Part shown: in pieces, positions 20,125 through 29,181 of the stretch
Layout of the letters: each line of letters opens with the position of its first letter
Numbering within the stretch: position 1 is the stretch's first letter
Notes under the pieces: model-generated
What the model saw: only the letters and a program-made list of their open reading frames with translations
Database searches by the model: none
Told to the model about the DNA's origin: nothing
Program-made: the position numbers and the translations under genes
NCBI RefSeq assembly: GCF_038069945.1
Contig: NZ_JBBPEV010000001.1
Location: 434,001 to 498,000 of the forward strand
DNA length: 64,000 nucleotides
Direction of reading: 5' to 3'
From: Aquabacterium sp. A3
GTDB lineage: Bacteria; Pseudomonadota; Gammaproteobacteria; Burkholderiales; Burkholderiaceae_C

Positions 20125-20547
20125 TCAACTGCCGCGGTAGGTGGAATAAGACCAGGGGCTCACCAGCAGCGGCACGTGGTAATGCGACGACGCATCGGCG
20201 ATGCCAAAATCCAGCGGCACCTTGCCCAGAAAAGCAGGCTGCGGCAGGCTCACGCCCCTGGCCAGAAAATAAGCCTCGACGTCAAAGACCAAGCGGTAAC
20301 AACCGGGCTTGAAATCATCGCCCGCCAGCAGGGGGCCATCCACCCGGCCATCGGCGTTGGTGATCACGCTGCGCAACAGCAGCCAGCGCCCGTCGGCGCA
20401 TCCGTCGGGCGAGGCCTGGCGTACGTAGAGGGCCACCGCCATGCCGGCGGCGGGGGTGCCGTGCACGGTGTCCAGCACATGGGTGGTGAGCCGGCCCGAA
20501 GTGGGCGCGGAGGTGGCCGAAGAAGTGGGCTGAGATGGCGCTGTCAT
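20125..20547 (-). CDS. uraH: 5-hydroxyisourate hydrolase
   Basis: A 140-residue transthyretin-like hydrolase converting 5-hydroxyisourate to OHCU. The N-terminal motif [15 protein letters not shown] with the catalytic histidine, the central GRVDGPLL region, the histidine pair in SSHYHVPLL, and the C-terminal YRGS tetrapeptide are diagnostic. The ATG at 20545-20547 follows the longer GTG-started frame by five residues; the low-complexity Ser/Thr stretch before the core is not conserved in the family. It is the first gene of the uraH-puuD operon and diverges from the GntR gene across a palindromic operator. Confidence 0.93.
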   Translation of the reverse strand: MTAPSQPTSSATSAPTSGRLTTHVLDTVHGTPAAGMAVALYVRQASPDGCADGRWLLLRSVITNADGRVDGPLLAGDDFKPGCYRLVFDVEAYFLARGVSLPQPAFLGKVPLDFGIADASSHYHVPLLVSPWSYSTYRGS

Positions 20548-20663
20548 GGTGTGGGCTGGCACGGCTTGTGCCTGAGAGGTCTAGCAAATGGCGGGCCCGC
20601 GTCATGCCCACCTGAGGCGAATCGAGACGAACTGAGACGAAGATTGCTTGCGATCAGGCAATG

Positions 20664-20679
20664 AAACTGTATACACTTT
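20664..20679. promoter_or_regulatory. candidate operator, AAAN-TGTATACA-NTTT palindrome
   Basis: AAACTGTATACACTTT lies only eight bases before the GntR start codon and 117 bases before the divergent uraH start. Its 8-base core TGTATACA is a perfect palindrome flanked by AAA and TTT at equal distance. The position suggests that the GntR protein represses its own gene and uraH-puuD. The core is identical to the one at 29182-29197 and similar to the one at 8756-8771. Confidence 0.65.
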
Positions 20680-20686
20680 AACCACG

Positions 20687-21487
20687 ATGAGCGAGACACG
20701 CAAGACGCCCCCAGCCTTGCCAGAGGACACCGATGGGCCTCGGCGCAACACCACGCCCCGGCAACCGCGGCTGCGCAAGGCAGACCCCCTGGCGATCACC
20801 ATGGACGGTGCAGACACCAGCGGCGACAACGAAGCCTCCAGCACCGAGCACATCGTCAATGCGGTCACGCGGGCCATTGTTGAGCACCGCCTGCTGCCTG
20901 GCGACAAGCTGGTCGAGCAAAAACTGGCCGATCGCTTTGGTGTGTCGCGCACGCTGGTGCGGCAAGCCTTGTTTCGCCTCAGCGAGCTCAAGCTGGTCAA
21001 GCTCGAGCCCGCCCGGGGGGCCTTCGTCTCGGCCCCCTCGGTGAAAGAAGCGCGCGAGGTGTTTGCCGTGCGCCGCATGGTCGAAGCCCAGATGCTGCGC
21101 GAGCTGATTGCCCGCGTGACGCCGGCCAATTTGCGCACCCTGCGCGCCCACATCAAGGCCGAACGCGAAGCGGTCAAGCGCATTGACGTGCCCACGCGCA
21201 CCAAGCTGCTGTTTGACTTTCACGTGCGCATGGCCGAGGTCTTGGGCAACCAGGTGTTGATCGACCTCATGCAAGAGCTGGTGTCGCGGTGCTCGCTGAT
21301 CACGCTGATGTACCAGTCGGCCGACGATGCGGAAGTGTCGAACGCCGAACACGTCGACATCCTGCAGGCCATTGAAGACCGCGATGCCGACCGTGCGGTG
21401 GCCGCCCTCAATGATCACCTGCTGGCGGTTGAACGCCAGTTGACCGAGAGACCTCGGGCACCGGGCTTGCCCTTTGTACCCAGTTGA
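20687..21487 (+). CDS. GntR-family transcriptional regulator, FCD type, probable purine-pathway repressor
   Basis: A 266-residue regulator. A poorly conserved basic N-terminal tail of ~55 residues precedes the winged helix (about 60-125), containing LLPGDKLVEQKLADRFGVSR and TLVRQALFRLSELKLV. The FCD ligand-binding domain follows, with acidic/histidine metal ligands in LLFDFHVRMAEV and the C-terminal NAEHVDILQAIEDRD and ALNDHLLAVE. The ATG at 20687 is chosen because the palindromic operator lies just upstream. Its stop lies 11 bases before the puuE start, so it leads the puuE operon. Ligands of such proteins in purine clusters may be allantoin, urate or glyoxylate; unknown here. Confidence 0.88.
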   Translation: MSETRKTPPALPEDTDGPRRNTTPRQPRLRKADPLAITMDGADTSGDNEASSTEHIVNAVTRAIVEHRLLPGDKLVEQKLADRFGVSRTLVRQALFRLSELKLVKLEPARGAFVSAPSVKEAREVFAVRRMVEAQMLRELIARVTPANLRTLRAHIKAEREAVKRIDVPTRTKLLFDFHVRMAEVLGNQVLIDLMQELVSRCSLITLMYQSADDAEVSNAEHVDILQAIEDRDADRAVAALNDHLLAVERQLTERPRAPGLPFVPS

Positions 21488-21498
21488 CAGTGCACACC

Positions 21499-22464
21499 AT
21501 GGCCTCCATTCCGCTTGACTACCCCCGCGACCTGATCGGCTACGGCCCCGACGTGCCCCATGCGCAATGGCCATCGGGCGCGCGCATTGCCGTGCAGTTT
21601 GTGCTGAACTACGAAGAAGGCGGCGAAAACAGCGTGCTGCATGGCGATGCCGGCAGCGAGCAGTTCTTGAGCGAGCTGTTCAACCCGGCCAGCTACCCTG
21701 ACCGGCACCTGAGCATGGAGACGATCTATGAATACGGATCGCGCGCCGGGGTGTGGCGCATCCTGCGCGAGTTCGAGCAGCGCGGCTGGCCGCTCACCAT
21801 CTTTGGCGTGAGCATGGCGCTGGAGCGCCACCCCGAGCTGACGCGCGCTTTCGTCAAGCTGGGCCACGAGATCGCCTGCCATGGCTGGCGCTGGATTCAT
21901 TACCAGAACATGGACGAAGCCACCGAGCGCGAGCACCTGCGCATCGGCATGGAAATCATCGAGCGCCTGACCGGCGAGCGGGCTCTGGGCTGGTACACCG
22001 GCCGCGACAGCCCCAACACCCGGCGCCTGGTGGTGGACCACGGCGGCTTCGAGTACGACAGCGACCACTACGGCGACGACCTGCCCTTCTGGACGGAAGT
22101 GCAGCGCACCGATGGGCAGACCGTGCCCCACCTGGTGGTGCCCTACACCCTGGACGTGAACGACATGCGATTTGCGCTGCCCCAGGGCTACTCGCAGGGG
22201 CACGACTTTTTCACCTACCTGCGCGACACCTTTGACCAGCTGTACGAAGAAGGCGACCCGCAGGGGCTGGACCGCCCCAAGATGATGAGCGTGGGCATGC
22301 ACTGCCGCCTGCTGGGGCGCCCTGGCCGCTTCAAGGCCTTCCGCCAGTTTCTGGACCACGTGGCCGCGCACGAGCATGTGTGGGTATGCCGTCGCATCGA
22401 CATCGCCCGGCACTGGAAGCAGGTGCACCCCTACAGCGGCCCCGTGGCCACCCCCACCGTTTGA
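21499..22464 (+). CDS. puuE: allantoinase, polysaccharide-deacetylase type
   Basis: A 321-residue metal-independent PuuE allantoinase hydrolysing allantoin to allantoate. The opening DYPRDLIGYGPDVPHAQWP, IAVQFVLNYEEGGENSV, SMETIYEYGSRAGVWR, the HGWRWIHYQNM loop and GWYTGRDSPNTRRLV are all characteristic of the family. The chosen ATG at 21499 places the DYPRDL motif at residue 7; a TTG 15 bases upstream is less likely. The gene lies between gntR and the uraD-allC fusion, 16 bases before the latter. Confidence 0.93.
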   Translation: MASIPLDYPRDLIGYGPDVPHAQWPSGARIAVQFVLNYEEGGENSVLHGDAGSEQFLSELFNPASYPDRHLSMETIYEYGSRAGVWRILREFEQRGWPLTIFGVSMALERHPELTRAFVKLGHEIACHGWRWIHYQNMDEATEREHLRIGMEIIERLTGERALGWYTGRDSPNTRRLVVDHGGFEYDSDHYGDDLPFWTEVQRTDGQTVPHLVVPYTLDVNDMRFALPQGYSQGHDFFTYLRDTFDQLYEEGDPQGLDRPKMMSVGMHCRLLGRPGRFKAFRQFLDHVAAHEHVWVCRRIDIARHWKQVHPYSGPVATPTV

Positions 22465-22480
22465 GCAGGCCTGCGCCACC

Positions 22481-24259
22481 ATGAGCACCCTCACCCTGCA
22501 CCAACTCAACGCGGCCGACGAAGCGGGCTTTGTGGCCCTGCTGGATGGCGTGTATGAGCATTCGCCCTGGATTGCCCAGACCGCCTTTGCACAGCGGCCC
22601 TTTCGCAGCCTGCCCCACCTCAAACATGCCCTGGCGCAGGTGGTGCGCCAGGCCACGCTGGATCAGCAACTGGGCCTGATTCGCGCCCACCCCGAATTGG
22701 CAGGCAAAGCCGCCGTGGCCGGCGAGCTGACGGCCGAATCGACCAACGAGCAAAGCAAGGCCGGCCTGACGCACTGCACCGCCGACGAGTTTGCGCGGCT
22801 GCAGCAGCTGAATGCCGATTACAACGCGCGTTTTGGCTTTCCGTTCATCCTGGCCGTGCGCGGGCCGCGTGGCGAGGGCCTGAGCCGCCAGCAGATCATC
22901 GACACCTTTGCCCGCCGCCTGCAGCAGCCGGCCGAGATCGAGCGCGCCGAGTGCCTGCGCAACATCCACCGCATTGCCGAGATTCGCCTGAACGACAAGT
23001 TTGGCGTGACGCCCACCGAGGGCAACCTGGTGTGGGACTGGGCCGAAACCCTGGCACAGCACACCGAGGCCGACACGCCCGGCGTGCTCACCGTGACCTA
23101 CGGCACGCAGGCGCACCAGGCCTGCGCGCGGTGGCTGCAAGACACCATGCTGGCCTGCGGATTCGACCAGGTTCACATCGATGCGGTGGGCAATGTGGTG
23201 GGCCTGTACCTGGGCACCGACCCCAGCGCGCCCAGGCTGTTGACGGGCTCGCACTACGACACGGTGCGCAACGGCGGCAAGTACGACGGGCGGCTGGGCA
23301 TCCTGGTGCCCATGGCCTGCGTGCAACGCCTGCGCCAGCAAGGCCAGCGCCTGCCCTACACCCTGGAGGTGGTGGGCTTTGCCGAAGAAGAAGGCCAGCG
23401 CTACAAGGCCACCTTCCTGGGCTCGGGCGCGCTGGTGGGGCAGTTCGACCCCGCCTGGCTGGACCAGACCGACGCTCACGGCATCCGCTTGCAAGAGGCC
23501 ATGACCGCCGCCGGACTGCCGGGTGATCTGGCCTCCATCCAGGCCTTGAAGCGAGACGCCACGCAGTACCGCGCCTTTGTCGAGGTGCACATCGAACAAG
23601 GCCCGGTGCTGGATGCGCTGGACCAGCCCCTGGGCGTGGTCAGCTCGATCAACGGCAGTGCCCGCTACACGGGCGAGTTCATCGGCCAGGCCAGCCACGC
23701 AGGCACCACGCCCATGGGCCAGCGCCTGGACGCCGCCGCCGCTGCCGCCGAGCTGGTGCTGGCGGTAGAACAACGCGCCGCGCAAGATGCGGCATCGCCC
23801 CATGGCCCCTCGGTGGGCACGGTGGGTGTGCTGCAGGTGCCGCAGGGCTCGGTGAACGTGGTGCCTGGGCGCTGCAGCTTCACGCTGGACTTGCGTGCGC
23901 CCACCAACGCGCAACGCGACGCGCTGGTGAACGATGTGCTGGCGCTGGCCCAAGGCATTGCCGAGCGGCGCGGCGTGGTGCTGAAACTGGAGCGCAGCCT
24001 GCTGGCCTCGGCCGCACCGTCGCACCCTGACTGGCAGGGCCGTTGGGCTCAGGCGGTTCAGGCCCTGGGCCTGCCCGTGTTCACGCTGCCCAGCGGAGCC
24101 GGCCACGACGCCATGAAGCTACACGAGGCCATGCCCCAGGCCATGCTGTTTGTGCGCGGCGGCAACCAGGGCATCAGCCACAACCCGCTGGAAACCATCA
24201 CCAACGACGATGCGCAGTTGTGCGTCGACGCCTTCATGCACCTGCTGCAACAACCATGA
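22481..24259 (+). CDS. bifunctional OHCU decarboxylase - allantoate amidohydrolase fusion (UraD-AllC)
   Basis: A 592-residue fusion of two purine-pathway enzymes. Residues 1 to ~175 form the OHCU decarboxylase, with catalytic AHPELAGKA (H70), the STNEQ segment (S87, E90) and NARFGFPFILAV. Residues ~176-592 form an M20/amidase-family allantoate amidohydrolase with metal ligands in GSHYDTVRNGGKYDGRLG, EEEGQRY and VEVHIEQGP, then GAGHDAM and ISHNPLE near the end. The frame is continuous and both halves have full family length and intact key residues. The two activities are not consecutive: allantoinase (PuuE, the preceding gene) acts between them. The stop overlaps the next start (ATGA). Confidence 0.92.
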   Translation: MSTLTLHQLNAADEAGFVALLDGVYEHSPWIAQTAFAQRPFRSLPHLKHALAQVVRQATLDQQLGLIRAHPELAGKAAVAGELTAESTNEQSKAGLTHCTADEFARLQQLNADYNARFGFPFILAVRGPRGEGLSRQQIIDTFARRLQQPAEIERAECLRNIHRIAEIRLNDKFGVTPTEGNLVWDWAETLAQHTEADTPGVLTVTYGTQAHQACARWLQDTMLACGFDQVHIDAVGNVVGLYLGTDPSAPRLLTGSHYDTVRNGGKYDGRLGILVPMACVQRLRQQGQRLPYTLEVVGFAEEEGQRYKATFLGSGALVGQFDPAWLDQTDAHGIRLQEAMTAAGLPGDLASIQALKRDATQYRAFVEVHIEQGPVLDALDQPLGVVSSINGSARYTGEFIGQASHAGTTPMGQRLDAAAAAAELVLAVEQRAAQDAASPHGPSVGTVGVLQVPQGSVNVVPGRCSFTLDLRAPTNAQRDALVNDVLALAQGIAERRGVVLKLERSLLASAAPSHPDWQGRWAQAVQALGLPVFTLPSGAGHDAMKLHEAMPQAMLFVRGGNQGISHNPLETITNDDAQLCVDAFMHLLQQP

Positions 24260-25518
24260 CTGCCTTGCCCACCGATTCGCTGTACGCCCAGCTGGACACC
24301 TGGATCGATGCCCACTTCGATGACGAAGTGCGCTACCTGCAGGCCCTGGTGCAGGTGCCCACCGACACGCCCCCTGGCAACAACGCACCCCACGCTGAAC
24401 GCACGGCCGAGCTGCTGAGCCAGTGGGGCTATGTGGCCGAAAAGCACCCCGTGCCCGCCGCCGAGGTGCAGGCCTATGGGCTCCAAAGCCTGACCAACCT
24501 GATCGTGCGGCGGCGGTTTTCCGAGCAGGGCCGCACCGTGGCCCTCAACGCCCATGGCGATGTGGTGCCCCCGGGCGAAGGCTGGACGCACCCGCCCTAT
24601 GGCGGCGAGGTGGTCGATGGCAAGCTGTATGGCCGGGCGGCGGCCGTGTCCAAAAGCGACTTTGCCACCTTCACCTTTGCGCTGCGGGCACTGGACGCGC
24701 TGGTGGCCCAGCAGGCCGTGACCCTGCAAGGCGGGGTGGAGCTTCACTTCACGTACGACGAAGAGTTTGGTGGCGAGCTGGGCCCCGGCTACCTGCTGCG
24801 CGAAGGGCTGACCCGCCCCGACCTGCTGATCGCGGCGGGCTTCAGCTACGAGGTGGTCACTGCGCACAACGGCTGCCTGCAGATGGAAGTGACGGTGCAC
24901 GGCGAGATGGCCCATGCGGCCATTCCGCACACGGGCGTGGATGCCCTGCAAGGCGCCGTGAGCATCCTCAACGCGCTGTACCAGCAAAACACGCTGTACC
25001 AGCAGGTCACCTCACAGGTGCCCGGCATCACCCACCCCTACCTGAACGTGGGCCGCATCGAAGGCGGCACCAACACCAACGTCGTGCCCGGCAAGGTGGT
25101 CTTCAAGCTGGACCGCCGCATGATCCCTGAAGAAGACCCTGTGGCGGTGGAGGCCAGCATCCGCCAGGTGATTGCCGATGCGGCCGCCAGCTTCCCTGGC
25201 ATCCGGGTTGAGATCAAGCGCCTGCTGCTGGCCCATTCGCTCAAGCCGCTGGCGGGCAACGCGCCTCTGGTGGACGCGCTGCAACGCCATGGCCAGGCCA
25301 TCTTTGGCGAGCCCATCCCCACCAGCGGCACGCCGCTGTACACCGATGTGCGCTTGTATTGCGCCCAGGGCATCCCGGCCGTGATTTATGGCGCCGGGCC
25401 CCGCACCGTGCGCGAATCCAATGCCAAGCGCGCCGACGAACACCTGGTGCTGGACGACCTGCGCCGGGCCACCAAGGTGGTGGCGCGCACGCTGCTGGAT
25501 TTGCTGTCATCGCCTTGA
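24256..25518 (+). CDS. M20-family metallopeptidase/deacylase in the purine operon
   Basis: A 420-residue zinc hydrolase of the ArgE/DapE M20 family. The metal motifs are NAHGDVVPPGEGW, YGRAAAVSKSDFA, the catalytic acid in TYDEEFGGELGPGY, and TSGTPLYTDVRLY near the C-terminus. The dimerisation domain includes VTVHGEMAHAAIPHTGVDAL. It is translationally coupled to the UraD-AllC fusion, implying a role in the same pathway. No ureidoglycolate lyase (AllA) gene is visible, so this enzyme is a candidate for a late step such as ureidoglycolate or carbamoyl compound hydrolysis. That is inference; the family alone does not predict the substrate. Confidence 0.85.
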   Translation: MTALPTDSLYAQLDTWIDAHFDDEVRYLQALVQVPTDTPPGNNAPHAERTAELLSQWGYVAEKHPVPAAEVQAYGLQSLTNLIVRRRFSEQGRTVALNAHGDVVPPGEGWTHPPYGGEVVDGKLYGRAAAVSKSDFATFTFALRALDALVAQQAVTLQGGVELHFTYDEEFGGELGPGYLLREGLTRPDLLIAAGFSYEVVTAHNGCLQMEVTVHGEMAHAAIPHTGVDALQGAVSILNALYQQNTLYQQVTSQVPGITHPYLNVGRIEGGTNTNVVPGKVVFKLDRRMIPEEDPVAVEASIRQVIADAAASFPGIRVEIKRLLLAHSLKPLAGNAPLVDALQRHGQAIFGEPIPTSGTPLYTDVRLYCAQGIPAVIYGAGPRTVRESNAKRADEHLVLDDLRRATKVVARTLLDLLSSP

Positions 25519-25547
25519 CGCGATCTTGAGGCACGCTGGACGGCCTC

Positions 25548-26405
25548 ATGGTTGCACATTCACATCACCGACAACGCCTGCGCAGCGACGCCGATCACGA
25601 CCTGCGCACCTGGGTGAGCACCTGCCTTGAGCGCCTGGACCCGGCGCTGGCGCTGATTGCCTCAGGCTCCATGGACCCCGAGGCCGTGCATCAGGCCCGC
25701 GTGGCGCTGCGGCGGATCCGGGTGGCGTTCAGCCTCGTTGAAGGCTGCCCGCACACGGCGCCCATCCAGACGCAAGACCCGCTGGTGGCCCTGTTCAGAG
25801 GCCTTGGGACGCACCGCGACAACGACATGCAGCAAAGCCTGCTGAGCGGCATGCTGGGCCAGCGATGGTCTGACTGGGCCATGACGCAAATCGCGGCCAC
25901 ACCCAAGGCCCACCCCGCAGACCGCCAGACGCTGGTGCATGACACCCGCCACCGCATGGCCCTCAACGCCTTGAGGGCCTGGACGGCGCTGCCTCAGTCC
26001 CAGACCGCTCCAAGGGGCAAGCCATGGCGACAACACCTGCAAAAACGGCTGCAGCAGTGGCACCGGCGTGTGCAATCGGACGCGCTCGGCTTCGACCAGA
26101 TGGAGGTTGAGGCCGTGCACCGCTTGCGCAAACGCCTGAAGCGACTGCGCTACGCGTTGAATTTTCTGTACCAGCAGCACGCCCGCCCCGACGTCAAGGC
26201 CTACCTGCGCCAGTTGGCGCCCCTGCAAGAGGCGCTGGGTGATTTCAACGACGCCCACACGGCCATGCACCACTGCGCGCGATGGCGCCCTTCGGCAGAC
26301 CAGGCCACCTGCCTGGCATGGCTTGATTTTCAGCAGGCGCAGGCACGCGCCAGGGCCAAAACCCTGCTGGGCTGCCTGTACACCGACCTGCCCAGCCTTT
26401 GGTAG
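25548..26405 (+). CDS. CHAD domain protein
   Basis: A 285-residue helical protein built of two CHAD half-domains. Conserved histidine/arginine patches are MDPEAVHQARVALRRIRVAF (about 42-61) and VEAVHRLRKRLKRLRYALNF (about 185-204), the basic surfaces thought to bind polyphosphate. A third patch is EALGDFNDAHTA. It has no signal peptide or membrane helix. It lies 29 bases after the M20 gene on the same strand, possibly by read-through, but it has no evident link to purines. CHAD proteins often accompany polyphosphate metabolism. Confidence 0.85.
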   Translation: MVAHSHHRQRLRSDADHDLRTWVSTCLERLDPALALIASGSMDPEAVHQARVALRRIRVAFSLVEGCPHTAPIQTQDPLVALFRGLGTHRDNDMQQSLLSGMLGQRWSDWAMTQIAATPKAHPADRQTLVHDTRHRMALNALRAWTALPQSQTAPRGKPWRQHLQKRLQQWHRRVQSDALGFDQMEVEAVHRLRKRLKRLRYALNFLYQQHARPDVKAYLRQLAPLQEALGDFNDAHTAMHHCARWRPSADQATCLAWLDFQQAQARARAKTLLGCLYTDLPSLW

Positions 26406-26445
26406 CCCTGCCCATGTCCGGGCCAGCATGGGACAATCCAGGGCG

Positions 26446-27363
26446 ATGTTGCCCACCCGAAACGGCGTCAGCCCCAGTTGCGTTGCTTTGCCCAGTGGCC
26501 CATGGCCCCTGGTGATTGACTTTCTGGTCCAGCGCATCCCGGCGGTCAGCCGCGACGACTGGGCCGAACGCATGGCCGCTGGTGGCTTGGTGCAGGCCGA
26601 CGGCACGCCGGTTGGGCCCGATGCGCCCTACATGCCCCAGACCAAGCTTTATTACTGGCGGCAACTGCCCAGCGAGCAGCCCATTCCTTTTGAAGAGCAG
26701 GTGGTGTTTCAGGATGAATGGCTGGTGGTGGCCGACAAACCCCACTTTTTACCGGTCACGCCCAAGGGGCGCTACCTGCACGAAACGCTGCTGGTGCGGC
26801 TGAAGAAAAAACTGGGCATCGACACCTTGGTGCCCATGCACCGCATCGATCGCGAAACCGCTGGCCTGGTGGTCTTCACGGTGCAAGCACACACGCGCCA
26901 TGCCTATCAAAGCCTGCTGCGAGACCGCCTGGTCAACAAGGTGTACGAAGCCATTGCGCCCCACCGGCCCGGGCTGACTTGGCCCATGTGGCGACGCACG
27001 CGCCTGCAAGAAAGCCCCAGCTTCATGGCCATGCACGAGGTAGAGGGCGAACCCAACGCGCACACATGGATGTGCCTGCAAGAGACCGCAGGGGCATGGG
27101 GGCGCTACGAACTCAAGCCCCTGACCGGACAGAAACACCAGCTGCGGGCCCACATGAACGCCCTGGGGCTGCCGATCCATGGGGATCGGATTTACCCCGT
27201 TTTGCAGCCCGCAGAGCCCCTGAATGCCGCGCTTGATTTCAGCAAGCCCTTGAAGCTGCTGGCACGCGAGTTGAGCTTCACCGACCCGATCACCGGGGCA
27301 GCACGGCGGTTTTGCAGCCGGCGCCATCTGGACTGGCCAGACGACGCACCGCCCGACGCCTGA
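26446..27363 (+). CDS. RluA-family pseudouridine synthase
   Basis: A 305-residue RNA pseudouridine synthase of the RluA family. The catalytic aspartate is in VPMHRIDRETAGLVVF; other motifs are VVADKPHFLPVTPKG, VNKVYEAIAP and LTGQKHQLRAHMNALGLPI. The ATG at 26446 is preferred to one 18 bases upstream because the MLPTRNGVSPS beginning is, as I recall, typical in related bacteria. Its stop TGA directly abuts the stop of the convergent DUF3365 gene, the two stops sharing the palindrome TGATCA. The target RNA position is not predictable. Confidence 0.87.
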   Translation: MLPTRNGVSPSCVALPSGPWPLVIDFLVQRIPAVSRDDWAERMAAGGLVQADGTPVGPDAPYMPQTKLYYWRQLPSEQPIPFEEQVVFQDEWLVVADKPHFLPVTPKGRYLHETLLVRLKKKLGIDTLVPMHRIDRETAGLVVFTVQAHTRHAYQSLLRDRLVNKVYEAIAPHRPGLTWPMWRRTRLQESPSFMAMHEVEGEPNAHTWMCLQETAGAWGRYELKPLTGQKHQLRAHMNALGLPIHGDRIYPVLQPAEPLNAALDFSKPLKLLARELSFTDPITGAARRFCSRRHLDWPDDAPPDA

Positions 27364-28230
27364 TCAGCCGGCCCGACCCGAGCGCAGGGCAGACCACACG
27401 CCCAGGGCCCCGAGCACCAGCAAACCAACACCTGCGCCTGCGGCCAGCAACAGCCAACCCCAGGCTTGCTGAGGCAGCGTTTCGCTGAGCACGGCCTGGG
27501 GGCCCGGCATGGGCAACCTCACGCTGATCAGGCCCACAGGCTCACCCACCTTGTAGCCAAAACCACCACCGCCATTGAACTGCTGGTTGGTGCGCAAGAA
27601 CTCGGGCGCCTTGTCGGCACTGTCGTGGCAGGCCATGCAGCTTTTCTGACCAATCACCGCACGCGCATACAGCATGCGGTTGCCATCCACGCGCCAGTAC
27701 TCCAGGGCTTTGTTGGCGGCACCATCGGTTTTGCTCTGGGCCTGGATGGCGTCCAGTGCCTCGATCTCGAAAGGGGTGGGGGCGTTGTTCGGGTTCAGCA
27801 CGGTGCGTGCGGTGAGCCGGTACTGCGCCCGATTGCCGCCGGCCAGCAGCACATCGGCCACCTCGCGCTGGATCAGGGCGGGGTTCTTCCAGTGGTACAC
27901 CTCCAGCCGGGCCAGCGCCTCAAGCTCTGCCGCGCGCTGCCCGGTGGCGTTGCCCTGCAAGACCGCGCTGTCGCTGGCTTCACCGGCATACACCGACCGC
28001 GTCAGGAAAGAGCCTGGAATGGCAGCACCAGCCCCCACGGTGCGCGCATGCACCCCGCCATACTGAGACGCCCAGCGACCCACGGTGTCGGCCATGTCGG
28101 CCACCGTGCGGCTCTCGCTGACCGTGTGCGCCACGACGGCCGACTCCAGCAGCGACTTGCCGCCCAGGACGGCTGCGCCCCCCATTGCCATGGTCAATAC
28201 CACCACCGACCACGCCCATACTTGCTTCAC
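27364..28230 (-). CDS. DUF3365 haem-binding (Tll0287-like) membrane-anchored protein
   Basis: A 288-residue protein with an N-terminal membrane anchor, a long periplasmic domain and a second membrane helix at the C-terminus (residues ~255-280, LLLAAGAGVGLLVLGALGVW) followed by a short basic tail. The periplasmic domain contains one c-type haem motif, SCMACHDSADKAPEF. This matches DUF3365/Tll0287-like sensor domains, here without a kinase or cyclase output domain. It could be a redox sensor or electron carrier. It reads towards the RluA gene and has psd 41 bases upstream on the same strand. Confidence 0.82.
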   Translation of the reverse strand: MKQVWAWSVVVLTMAMGGAAVLGGKSLLESAVVAHTVSESRTVADMADTVGRWASQYGGVHARTVGAGAAIPGSFLTRSVYAGEASDSAVLQGNATGQRAAELEALARLEVYHWKNPALIQREVADVLLAGGNRAQYRLTARTVLNPNNAPTPFEIEALDAIQAQSKTDGAANKALEYWRVDGNRMLYARAVIGQKSCMACHDSADKAPEFLRTNQQFNGGGGFGYKVGEPVGLISVRLPMPGPQAVLSETLPQQAWGWLLLAAGAGVGLLVLGALGVWSALRSGRAG

Positions 28231-28271
28231 TGCCTGACCTCTTCAACGACTGCGATTCACACCATGTGAAA

Positions 28272-29117
28272 TCACGCGGATCTTGCCATGGGCTCGCCCA
28301 GACGAACCGGCGAAGACTCCCCCCATTCAGGGTTAAATTGCAGACGTTGTTGAGGCCATAACAACACCACGGTCGAGCCCAGCAGGAAACGGCCCATTTC
28401 ATCGCCCTGTCGCAGGGTGATGGTCTGGTCGTCATAACGCCACTCGCGCACCGTGCCGGGGCGAGGCGGGTTGACCACACCATGCCATACCGTGGCCATG
28501 CTGCCCACGATCGTGGCGCCCACCAGGGTCAGCACCATCGGTCCGTGTGCCGTGTCGAACACGCACACGACACGCTCATTGCGGGCGAACAGCCCCGGCA
28601 CGCCGCGCGCGGTGGCGGGGTTCACGGAAAACAGATCGCCCGGCACGTGGATCATGCGGCGCAAACGCCCATCACAGGGCATGTGGATGCGGTGGTAGTC
28701 CTTGGGGCTGAGGTAGATGGTGGCGAAATGCCCCCCCTCGAACTGGCGCGCCAAGGCGGCATCACCACCCACCAGGGCCGTGGTGCTGTAGTGGTGGCCC
28801 TTGGCCTGAAAGATCTGGTCTTTCTGAATGGGGCCACAGGCACTGACGGCGCCATCCACCGGGCACACCCAGTCCGCATCCGACAAGGGGCGTGCACCGG
28901 CCTTGAGCGGACGCGTGAAAAACTCGTTGAAGGTGGGGTACACGGCCGGGTCAGGGTTGGCCGCCTCGGCCATGTTGACCTGGTACTTGCCAATGAACCA
29001 GCGGATGAAGGCCGTCGTCAAGACGCCGCCACGGGCGGAGGCACCCCACCCTGCCAGCGAGGTCAGCGCCTGCTTGGGCAGCACGTATTGAAGCCAGACA
29101 AACAATCGATCGGACAC
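28272..29117 (-). CDS. psd: phosphatidylserine decarboxylase proenzyme
   Basis: This 281-residue inner-membrane enzyme makes phosphatidylethanolamine. The self-cleavage site LLGST has the pyruvoyl-forming serine at position 248. Other family features are PTFNEFFTRPLKAGARP, VCPVDGAVSACG, YLSPKDYHRIHMPCDG and VNPATARGVPGLFARNER. The start is placed at a GTG at 29115-29117 (SDRLFVWLQYVLP follows), because upstream in-frame residues look non-coding and the length then fits the family. It is transcribed away from the first NMT1-type importer. Confidence 0.93.
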   Translation of the reverse strand: MSDRLFVWLQYVLPKQALTSLAGWGASARGGVLTTAFIRWFIGKYQVNMAEAANPDPAVYPTFNEFFTRPLKAGARPLSDADWVCPVDGAVSACGPIQKDQIFQAKGHHYSTTALVGGDAALARQFEGGHFATIYLSPKDYHRIHMPCDGRLRRMIHVPGDLFSVNPATARGVPGLFARNERVVCVFDTAHGPMVLTLVGATIVGSMATVWHGVVNPPRPGTVREWRYDDQTITLRQGDEMGRFLLGSTVVLLWPQQRLQFNPEWGESSPVRLGEPMARSA

Positions 29118-29181
29118 AGCGGCCCCCGTCAAACACGAAAGGCCCGAATTGTAGGTGGCGCTGGCACGCTTCTCGCAAATG

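Noticed and set aside
22331-24106. 591-codon minus-strand frame opposite the UraD-AllC fusion
   Set aside because: It is a shadow of a gene with intact catalytic motifs on the plus strand; no family features of its own.
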